Assembly (NCBI GenBank): GCA_031257695.1
Contig: JAIROB010000015.1
Location: forward strand, 1-5,152
Length of the DNA: 5,152 bases
DNA from: Treponema sp.
GTDB taxonomy: Bacteria; Spirochaetota; Spirochaetia; Treponematales; Breznakiellaceae
Direction: 5' to 3'
Each line of letters begins with the position of its first letter. Position 1 is the stretch's first letter. Position numbers and translations under genes: made by a program. The notes below the pieces were generated by a model, which ran no database searches, was not told the origin of the DNA, and saw only the letters and a list, made by a program, of their open reading frames with translations. This document shows, in pieces, positions 1-5,152 of the stretch.

Positions 1-1814
1 CCCCCCTCCTCGTAGCCCACATAGCCCGGGGGCGAGCCGATGAGCCGGGACACGGTGTGCTTTTCCTGGTACTCGCTCATGTCGAAACGGTGCATGGGCA
101 CCCCCAGGATGTCCGCCAACTGCCGGGCCAGCTCAGTTTTGCCGACCCCGGTGGGGCCCACAAAGAGAAAATTCGCCACAGGCTTGTTGTCCGCCCGGAA
201 CCCCGCCCGGGAACGTTTCACCGCCTTGACCGCCGCGGTAATCGCGTCGTCCTGGCCGAATATCCGGGAACGGAGCTTTTCTTCCAGGAAACGGAGCTTG
301 TCCTTTTCGCTTTCCCCCACGGACCGCTCGGGGATCCGGGCGATTTTCGACACCACGGTCTCGATCAGCTTGAGGCCCACGTCTATAGGCGGTTCCGGCG
401 AACCCTCCGCGGCGGCGCCTGCAGCCTCGGCGAACGCCTCCGCTGAAAACCGTTCCGCCCCGGACGCCGTCTCCTGGCCGCCGTTTTTGCGGAACGCTTC
501 GATCCGGGCAAAAGCCCCGGCTTCGTCGATCACGTCTATGGCCTTGTCGGGAAGCCGCCGCTCGGTGATGAACTGGGCGGACAGCCGCACTGCGCCCTCC
601 ACGGCGTCGTCGTCGTAGCGGACCCGGTGGTAGTCCTCGTATTTGGACTTGAGCCCCCTGAGTATGGCGATGGCGTCTTCCTGGCTGGGCTCCTCAATAT
701 CGATCTTTTGGAAACGCCGGGAGAGCGCCCGGTCTTTCTCAAAAAACTTGCCGTACTCCTCGTGGGTGGTGGATCCGATACAGCGGAGTTTCCCCGAGGA
801 AAGCGCGGGCTTGAGCAGGTTGGAAGCGTCCAGGGCGCTGCCTGAAACGGAACCCGCTCCGATGAGGGTGTGGATCTCGTCAATAAAGAGGATAGCCTTT
901 TCTTTTTTCAGCATCTCCTCCACCACCCGTTTGATCCGTTCCTCGAAATCGCCCCGGTACTTGGTTCCCGCCACCAGGGCGCCCATATCCAGGGAATAGA
1001 TGGAAAAGTCCCGGAGGGTGGGGGGGATGTTCCCGGCGACGATGCGCTGGGCCAGACCCTCGGTGACGGCGGTCTTGCCCACCCCGGAATCGCCCACATG
1101 GACGGGGTTATTCTTCATCCGGCGGCACAGCACCTGCACGGTCCTGTCCAGCTCGGCCTTCCTGCCGATCACCGGCTCCAGTTTGCCCTGTCTGGCCAGG
1201 GCGGTAAGGTCCGTGGCGTAACGTTCCAGGGCGCTCTTTTTGTTGGCCCTGGTCTTTTGTGAAGCGTCCGCGTCCCCCTCATCGAGGCCATCGTTCCGGA
1301 CGCCTTCGCCGTCGCTCATGGGGACGGGGTTTACGTTATTGTATTTGGGCGGGTAGCCCCGGGAATAAACAAAGTTCTGGTCGCCGTCGTCATCATACTC
1401 CCGGGAAAGGCTTTCCAGCAGCTCCAGGCGGTTTTTTATCCCCGCCTTGCGGAGGTAGTAGGCGCAGTAGTTCTTTTCCTCATCATACAGGGAAACCAGA
1501 ATATCGGCGATATCCAGGATCTGCTTCTGGGAGGACTGGCTTTGGAGCACAGCCCGTTCCAGAACGCTCTGGAAACCCACGGTTTGGGTGGGCTCGGTGT
1601 TTCTCTGGATGGGCACCTGCTGTTCAAAGTAGTTTTCCATCCCCGTTTTGAGCTGATCCAGGTTGGCGCCGGACGCTGAAAGTATGCCCTGCACTTCGTT
1701 AAAGGCCAAAGCAGCGTAAAGCACATGCTCGGGAGTAAGGTATTCATGGTTGCGTACCTTGGCTTCGTTATAGGCGGCATTGATAATCGCTTGCACATGG
1801 CTGCTTATTTTCAT
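1..1814 (-). CDS. clpA: ATP-dependent Clp protease ATP-binding subunit ClpA (C-terminal part beyond the window)
   Basis: ClpA is a hexameric, double-ring AAA+ unfoldase that threads ClpS-delivered and other substrates into ClpP. The 604 complete codons in the window stay in one frame. Residues 1-139 are the Clp N-domain, which docks ClpS. Residues 140-192 are a polar, Asp/Gly-rich linker. The D1 ring shows Walker A GDSGVGKT (241-248), the pore-loop tyrosine in KYRG (285-288), Walker B ILFIDE (308-313), sensor-1 GSTT (347-350) and the arginine-finger region ALSRRFQ (363-369). The D1-D2 junction carries an Ala/Glu-rich insertion (about 440-476). D2 shows FGQD, Walker A GPTGVGKT (553-560), FDMSEY (577-582) and the GYVG pore loop (597-600). 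By alignment to the 758-residue E. coli protein about 210 residues are missing, including D2 Walker B and the ClpP-binding loop. The E. coli-like N-domain and short junction without the ClpB middle domain, together with adjacent clpS, favour ClpA over ClpC or ClpB. Confidence 0.97.
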   Translation of the reverse strand, partial: MKISSHVQAIINAAYNEAKVRNHEYLTPEHVLYAALAFNEVQGILSASGANLDQLKTGMENYFEQQVPIQRNTEPTQTVGFQSVLERAVLQSQSSQKQILDIADILVSLYDEEKNYCAYYLRKAGIKNRLELLESLSREYDDDGDQNFVYSRGYPPKYNNVNPVPMSDGEGVRNDGLDEGDADASQKTRANKKSALERYATDLTALARQGKLEPVIGRKAELDRTVQVLCRRMKNNPVHVGDSGVGKTAVTEGLAQRIVAGNIPPTLRDFSIYSLDMGALVAGTKYRGDFEERIKRVVEEMLKKEKAILFIDEIHTLIGAGSVSGSALDASNLLKPALSSGKLRCIGSTTHEEYGKFFEKDRALSRRFQKIDIEEPSQEDAIAILRGLKSKYEDYHRVRYDDDAVEGAVRLSAQFITERRLPDKAIDVIDEAGAFARIEAFRKNGGQETASGAERFSAEAFAEAAGAAAEGSPEPPIDVGLKLIETVVSKIARIPERSVGESEKDKLRFLEEKLRSRIFGQDDAITAAVKAVKRSRAGFRADNKPVANFLFVGPTGVGKTELARQLADILGVPMHRFDMSEYQEKHTVSRLIGSPPGYVGYEEG

Positions 1815-1820
1815 TTTTCA

Positions 1821-1828
1821 CCCCTCTC
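1821..1828 (-). promoter_or_regulatory. Strong Shine-Dalgarno sequence of clpA
   Basis: The minus strand reads GAGAGGGG at 1828-1821, followed by TGAAAA and the ATG at 1814-1812. This purine-rich box with a 6-base spacer fixes the clpA start. It contrasts with the lack of any such box before clpS and before the large upstream gene. The AT-rich bases 1847-1831 just upstream contain TATATT (1838-1833), which could be a weak internal promoter, but no good -35 was seen. Confidence 0.75.
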
Positions 1829-1847
1829 TAACAATATACATACTATA

Positions 1848-2159
1848 TCAAATTCTTTCCACAAGACACCGCAGGGGAAACTCATGCTGCCTGGCAAGGG
1901 CATGCGCCTGTTCCGCCTTGGTCCGGGCTATATCAAACGGGTAAACCCCCGCCGTGCCCCGTCCTGTCCGGTGGATGTCCATCATGATACGGGCGGCGTC
2001 CTCGGCGCTTTTGTGGAAAATCGCCATCAGGATATCAACCACAAAGTCCATGGTAGTATAGTCGTCGTTCAGCATGATCACCCGAAAGTCCTCCGGTTCC
2101 GCCAGTTTCCGCTTCTTCTTCGCGGCCAGATCCGTTTCGTTCTCCAAAAACCACGGCAT
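1848..2159 (-). CDS. clpS: ATP-dependent Clp protease adaptor ClpS
   Basis: This cytoplasmic N-recognin (103 residues; the Escherichia coli protein has 106) binds proteins carrying destabilising N-terminal residues such as Leu, Phe, Tyr or Trp and hands them to the N-domain of ClpA for degradation by ClpAP. The sequence shows a charged, flexible N-terminal tail (residues 1-24), the signature FRVIMLNDDYTTMDFVVDIL (25-44) and the C-terminal KAEQAHALARQHEFPLRCLVE segment (81-101). The residues that form the N-degron pocket in E. coli ClpS (Asn34, Asp35, Asp36, Thr38, Met40, His66) appear here as Asn31, Asp32, Asp33, Thr35, Met37 and His63, so substrate binding should be intact. Met37 occupies the gatekeeper position. 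The ATG at 2159-2157 has no Shine-Dalgarno and no alternative start lies just upstream in frame. The TGA stop at 1850-1848 is 33 bases before clpA, its functional partner, so the two are almost certainly co-transcribed. Confidence 0.97.
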   Translation of the reverse strand: MPWFLENETDLAAKKKRKLAEPEDFRVIMLNDDYTTMDFVVDILMAIFHKSAEDAARIMMDIHRTGRGTAGVYPFDIARTKAEQAHALARQHEFPLRCLVERI

Positions 2160-2165
2160 ATAACA

Positions 2166-2174
2166 ATGATAGCA
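2166..2174 (-). promoter_or_regulatory. Candidate extended -10 promoter for clpS-clpA, very close to the clpS start
   Basis: The minus strand reads TGCTATCAT at 2174-2166: a TGn extension followed by TATCAT, which matches TATAAT at 5 of 6 positions. The hexamer 17 bases upstream (TTCCCT, 2194-2189) is a poor -35, as is common for extended -10 promoters. Transcription would be expected to start about 7 bases downstream, near 2159, which is the A of the clpS ATG. The clpS ATG has no Shine-Dalgarno sequence, which agrees with a leaderless message. The terminator just upstream supports a separate promoter here. The call is by eye. Confidence 0.4.
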
Positions 2175-2212
2175 AATAATGGATGATTAGGGAATAGGAT
2201 CCGGCAATTCCG

Positions 2213-2244
2213 AATTCAAAATCCCAAAACCGAAGTTTTGGAAC
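2213..2244 (-). terminator. Intrinsic terminator with UUCG tetraloop after the large TPR gene
   Basis: On the minus strand the stem CCAAAAC (2241-2235) and GTTTTGG (2230-2224) encloses TTCG (2234-2231), forming the very stable C(UUCG)G tetraloop. The stem can extend by a U-G pair (2242/2223) and a U-A pair (2243/2222). It is followed at once by TTTT (2221-2218) and then GAATT. It starts about 12 bases after the TAA stop at 2258-2256, the usual place for a rho-independent terminator. The stem is A/T-heavy and the U tract is short, so termination may be partial. The plus-strand reading lacks a U tract, so it should act in one direction only. Confidence 0.7.
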
Positions 2245-2255
2245 TGCCCCGGCTG

Positions 2256-5033
2256 TTATATCAGCTTGTGTTCCTTGGCGGCGCGGCTGAGCGCTCCGTT
2301 CCAGTAGTGGCGGGTGAGAAAGGCCCGGTTTACTTCGATATCGTCAATGCGGCTGGCGCGGCGTTGGAGCCGTTTAAAGGCCATGCTCACGGCGGTGTCC
2401 ATGTCCACCAGGGGGGCGCCGGTTTTGCCGAGGACCCGGTAGTGGGCGAAAAAATAGAAAGCGCCGTTGGGATCCATTTCAAAGTAACGCTCGTCCTTGA
2501 TGATCTCCTCAATGCTGCTGCGGGCTTCGGCGTGGCCGGCTTCGTCCAGACAGCAAAGGGCCATGGCGCGGTACGAGGAAATCAGGGGGGCGCGGAATTC
2601 CCTTGACGAAAAGAACAGTAATTCTCCCTGGGAAAAACCGCTGCGCCAGTCGGGTTGTTCGGTAAAGAGGAATTCCCGATCCGGCAGAGCCGGGAGAAGC
2701 GCCTCCGCAAGATCCACCACCTGCCGGTAATCCCCGGCCAGGTAAGCGGCTTCTATCTCGAAATACCGGGCGTCGATGTTCGGCCTGCGGGGTTTGGGCG
2801 CGTCAATGCTCTCCAGAAAAACCGCGGAACGGTAGAGCCAAGCTTCCAGGGTATCCTCCGCTTCGGCTTTGAGGGCGCCGGCAGGGCTGCGTAGTAATGC
2901 AGCGAAGAGGTCCAGCGCTTCCCGGTAATGGCCGGTTTCAAAGAGGAGCTTGCCCCGGAAAAACCGCGCCCGATCCGCCCAGGGCGCAAGGCCGGCGCTC
3001 AGGGCGCTTTCTTCCGACTTGAAGGCCAAACGCTCCGCCCTGGAAATATTGCCGAAGAGGAATTGCATGGCCGCGGCATAGTAGGAGGAGAGGGCCAGCT
3101 CCGCAAAATCTTCGGATTTTTCCGCCTGCTCCACCGCAAAGAAACTATAGTCAATGGCGTCGGATATCCGCCCCTTGAGCAGATTTACCAGGGAAAAGAG
3201 GCGGTACGACTGGGCCAGTCCCCTGCCGCCGTTTTGGTTTTGGCTTATATGCATGGCTTCCCGTATCAGGGCCGAAGCTTCGTCCGCGTCATGGAGCCCC
3301 AGCTTATACGCGGTTGTGTTCGCAAGGATCCGGGTTTTGTAGGAGGGAATCTCACTCCCCGCCAAGGTCTTCTGCAGAGACCAGGGTTCCGCAAAAGCAG
3401 CGGCTATGGCCTCCTCATCCCCCCAGAGCAGGCTTTCGGTGGTGCGCCAGATAAACCGCAGCGCCGGTAGGTGGGACGGCCCCGCGAGCGGCTCAAGGCG
3501 GGATCCTGCCTGCCGCAGGGTCCCCAAGGTTCCGTTCAGCAGATCCGTGTGCAGGGCCTCCAGAACCAGATCCTCAGACCCCACTTCCCCCAGATCCGTC
3601 AAAGCCTGGAGCAGTTTAAAGCCGGGGCGAATTCGAAGCGCCTTAACCCAGGCCAGGAGGCGGTTCCGCGCCATCCTCCGCACGAGGTATTTTTCCTCCC
3701 CCAGCGCCATTTCTCCGGCCCTGGGGTCCTCGGCCATGCCGCCGCAGCCCAGGAACGAGAGCATCCCCAGCGCGGTTTTGATCATCCCGGGATTTTTCCC
3801 CTCCTCCTCAAAAAGCTGCAATGTCAGGGATGTGGGAAAATAACGCTTGAACAGGGCGGCCGCATAGGCAACCTCCGCCACATCCTTTGGAATCCGGGCG
3901 TTTTCCGAAGGCTCAGGCTCAGGGGGAAACCGCAAAACCAGCGGGAACAGCGCCTCCCAGATGCCCAGGGACGGAGCAACCCCGCCACCCTCAGGATCGT
4001 CCCGGCTGGTTCCCAGGAGGCATGGTTCCGCCTGAGACGGCGCGGCTGACAATTCCGTATAGGCATCCGCAAAAACCCGGGCCGCCACGGGGTTCGACAG
4101 ATGGACGTTTTCTACCAGGATCGCCCCGGGAAGTCTCCGATCCAGGGCCGCGGCAAGATAGCTTTCCAGAAGGCCGGACAAAAATTGACCGGCTTTTTTC
4201 ACCGCAAAGGGGGTAAATTCATCCTCCAATCGTTCTTTAAAAAGAAAAGCAGCCATGGCGTTCAGGGCCTCACGCTTTTCCGGGAGGATGATGTCCTGAA
4301 CAGGGCCTTCCAGGGCGTCGGAGAAACAGCTCAACCCGGTCCCGCCGCGGCCGAAGCGGAAAGCCAGGGCCGGAAAATCCTGCGGGATCCCGAACCACTC
4401 GGCAAAGGCTTCCCGGCCGCCGCTAAAATCCTGGACAACAAGCAACGCGTTCCGGTCCCCCCGTTCCGCTAAGGCGGCTCGGATCGCCCCATCCCGGGGA
4501 CAGCTTTGTAAGGGCGGGCCGTCCTCAAAAGAGGGCCGGGCAAGGGGCGTAAGTTCCCGCAACTGCCCATAGTCCGCAAGATCGCCGTTAAAAGGGGGGA
4601 CGTCAAAAACCGCATAGGGCTCAAGAATACTCCGCAGGGCTTGGGAACACCAGATTCCGGAGGCATGGGAATTCACCCCCGATGTTCCCCGGGAATCTTC
4701 TCCCGCCCCGCCCCCGGAATTTCGGGGCAGGCGGTTCAGCAGCGCCTGGCCGTTTTCCGCTATATCCCGGCCAAAAACACAGGTATGCCCGTAAAGCTCC
4801 GGAAGGGCCCGCTGAACCGCCTTCTGCACAGCTTTAATGACCAGGAGTATATCCAAAGCGAACCCTATGGTATGATCTTCAAAAGAGGCGGTGATATAGC
4901 GGTGCTCCGCTTGGACCCTGGCGCCGGAAATTTCCGTTGCCCGGATGATGGCATTTTCCAAAGAAGTTATCAGTTCCGGCCTGATTCGGCGAAGTTGGGA
5001 CTGAAAGTGCAGCGAAAACAACATTTGTACCAT
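2256..5033 (-). CDS. Large protein with degenerate class III cyclase-like, STAND/AAA ATPase-like and TPR regions; function unknown
   Basis: No named family is recognised with certainty. Numbering is from the ATG at 5033 (925 residues); the frame opens earlier at a TTG at 5072 (938 residues). Neither start has a Shine-Dalgarno sequence. The ATG is preferred because TTG is a weak start and the cyclase-like pattern begins at once with MVQMLFSLHF. Residues 1-165 follow the class III cyclase layout: an opening beta strand, a GARVQAEHRYITASFED segment (37-53), a GHTCVFGRDI segment (82-91) and an IWCSQALRSIL segment (126-137) resembling the family's 'ilvs...' strand-helix. The two metal-binding Asp positions appear lost. 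Residues about 185-345 resemble a STAND/AAA ATPase: a P-loop-like QDFSGGRE (201-208, Lys replaced by Arg), a Walker-B-like ILVENVHLSNP (305-315, compare LDDLHWADP) and GTSRDD (341-346). Residues about 605-850 form TPR-like helical pairs, for example 685-717 and 757-781. No signal peptide or clear membrane segment is seen, so it is probably cytoplasmic. It is likely a catalytically dead sensor or scaffold, and is transcribed apart from clpS. Confidence 0.85.
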   Translation of the reverse strand: MVQMLFSLHFQSQLRRIRPELITSLENAIIRATEISGARVQAEHRYITASFEDHTIGFALDILLVIKAVQKAVQRALPELYGHTCVFGRDIAENGQALLNRLPRNSGGGAGEDSRGTSGVNSHASGIWCSQALRSILEPYAVFDVPPFNGDLADYGQLRELTPLARPSFEDGPPLQSCPRDGAIRAALAERGDRNALLVVQDFSGGREAFAEWFGIPQDFPALAFRFGRGGTGLSCFSDALEGPVQDIILPEKREALNAMAAFLFKERLEDEFTPFAVKKAGQFLSGLLESYLAAALDRRLPGAILVENVHLSNPVAARVFADAYTELSAAPSQAEPCLLGTSRDDPEGGGVAPSLGIWEALFPLVLRFPPEPEPSENARIPKDVAEVAYAAALFKRYFPTSLTLQLFEEEGKNPGMIKTALGMLSFLGCGGMAEDPRAGEMALGEEKYLVRRMARNRLLAWVKALRIRPGFKLLQALTDLGEVGSEDLVLEALHTDLLNGTLGTLRQAGSRLEPLAGPSHLPALRFIWRTTESLLWGDEEAIAAAFAEPWSLQKTLAGSEIPSYKTRILANTTAYKLGLHDADEASALIREAMHISQNQNGGRGLAQSYRLFSLVNLLKGRISDAIDYSFFAVEQAEKSEDFAELALSSYYAAAMQFLFGNISRAERLAFKSEESALSAGLAPWADRARFFRGKLLFETGHYREALDLFAALLRSPAGALKAEAEDTLEAWLYRSAVFLESIDAPKPRRPNIDARYFEIEAAYLAGDYRQVVDLAEALLPALPDREFLFTEQPDWRSGFSQGELLFFSSREFRAPLISSYRAMALCCLDEAGHAEARSSIEEIIKDERYFEMDPNGAFYFFAHYRVLGKTGAPLVDMDTAVSMAFKRLQRRASRIDDIEVNRAFLTRHYWNGALSRAAKEHKLI

Positions 5034-5097
5034 TCGTACTTTATGGATAGACCAGAAAAACGGAATGGTCAAGGGTGAAAGTTTAGTTTCCGGCGCT

Positions 5098-5126
5098 AAT
5101 ATATCATTTCAATGATTTTCTTTCAC
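5098..5126 (-). promoter_or_regulatory. Candidate sigma-70-type promoter with extended -10 for the large TPR protein gene
   Basis: Reading the minus strand, a -35-like hexamer GTGAAA (5126-5121, 4 of 6 to TTGACA) is followed by a 17-base spacer and a -10 hexamer TATATT (5103-5098, 5 of 6 to TATAAT). The bases TGA at 5106-5104 make an extended -10 (TGn) element. Transcription would start near 5091, giving a leader of about 18 bases to the TTG at 5072 or about 58 bases to the ATG at 5033. The region is much more AT-rich than the coding sequence. The match is by eye; the start site is inferred. Confidence 0.5.
5103..5116. promoter_or_regulatory. Perfect 6-2-6 palindrome overlapping the promoter, possible operator
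   Basis: ATCATT-TC-AATGAT is a perfect inverted repeat with 6-base arms and a 2-base centre. It lies mostly in the spacer between the candidate -35 and -10 boxes and its lower end touches the -10 hexamer at 5103. A dimeric repressor bound here would block RNA polymerase. A second short inverted repeat, TTTC-AC-GAAA, lies at 5121-5130 over the -35 box. Short palindromes arise by chance in AT-rich DNA, so an operator function is inference only. Confidence 0.3.
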
Positions 5127-5152
5127 GAAATTTTGACGATGGGGACAAATAT

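Noticed and set aside
271..299. Direct repeat CGGAGCTT at 271-278 and 292-299
   Set aside because: It lies inside clpA, is spaced by exactly seven codons and encodes KLR twice within [10 protein letters not shown], a normal helix segment at the start of D2. It is coding coincidence rather than a DNA element.
40..618. Plus-strand open frame of 192 codons opposite clpA
   Set aside because: It covers the highly conserved D1-D2 region of clpA on the other strand, and its Ser/Arg/Ala-rich translation matches nothing recognisable. It is a shadow.
1436..1798. Minus-strand open frame of 120 codons in another frame within clpA
   Set aside because: The clpA frame is continuous here with a clear Clp N-domain, so this is an out-of-frame shadow and no frameshift needs to be invoked.
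1..1814. ClpB or ClpC instead of ClpA
   Set aside because: The long ClpB coiled-coil middle domain is absent, no ClpC-type UVR/middle domain is seen, the N-domain and D1 align closely with E. coli ClpA, and clpS lies directly upstream.
3471..4049. Long plus-strand open frames antisense to the large gene (also 2928-3470, 3406-3843 and 4641-5078)
   Set aside because: They lie wholly inside the minus-strand gene, have Pro/Arg/Gln-rich compositions typical of GC-rich antisense frames, overlap each other, and show no recognisable domain or ribosome binding site.
2256..5072. The large gene as a component of the ClpS/ClpA proteolytic system because it is adjacent
   Set aside because: A terminator and a separate clpS promoter lie between them, and nothing in the protein resembles a Clp adaptor or protease. 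Adjacency alone is too weak.

Overview
The window holds three genes, all on the minus strand and read from high to low coordinates. They are a large protein of about 925-938 residues (5033 or 5072 down to 2256), then clpS (2159 to 1848), then clpA (1814 to beyond base 1, so its C-terminal part is missing). No gene on the plus strand can be supported; its long open frames are antisense shadows of these three. There are no tRNA or rRNA genes, CRISPR arrays, insertion sequences or long repeats, and no gene-free stretch longer than about 100 bases.

The organism is a bacterium with moderately GC-rich coding sequence (many CGG Arg, GCC Ala and GGC Gly codons) and distinctly AT-rich intergenic promoters. 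A ClpS/ClpA pair plus a big cyclase-like/ATPase-like/TPR protein fits a spirochete of the Treponema type. That assignment is an inference from recalled protein style, not a proof.

Region 5152-5073 is a promoter region with an extended -10 box and a 14-bp palindrome (5103-5116) lying across the spacer and overlapping the -10 box. Region 5072-2256 encodes the large protein. Its layout resembles class III nucleotidyl cyclase - STAND/AAA ATPase - TPR signalling proteins. However, the catalytic positions of the cyclase part and of both Walker motifs look substituted, so it is probably a non-enzymatic sensor or scaffold. Region 2255-2160 holds a compact intrinsic terminator with a C(UUCG)G tetraloop, then an extended -10 box placed so close to the clpS ATG that a leaderless clpS transcript is possible.

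clpS and clpA form a tight two-gene operon with a 33-base gap and a strong Shine-Dalgarno sequence before clpA. ClpS is the N-degron adaptor that delivers proteins with destabilising N-terminal residues to the ClpA unfoldase, which feeds them to ClpP (not in the window). The terminator suggests that the large upstream protein is transcribed separately, so its adjacency is not by itself evidence of a role in proteolysis.
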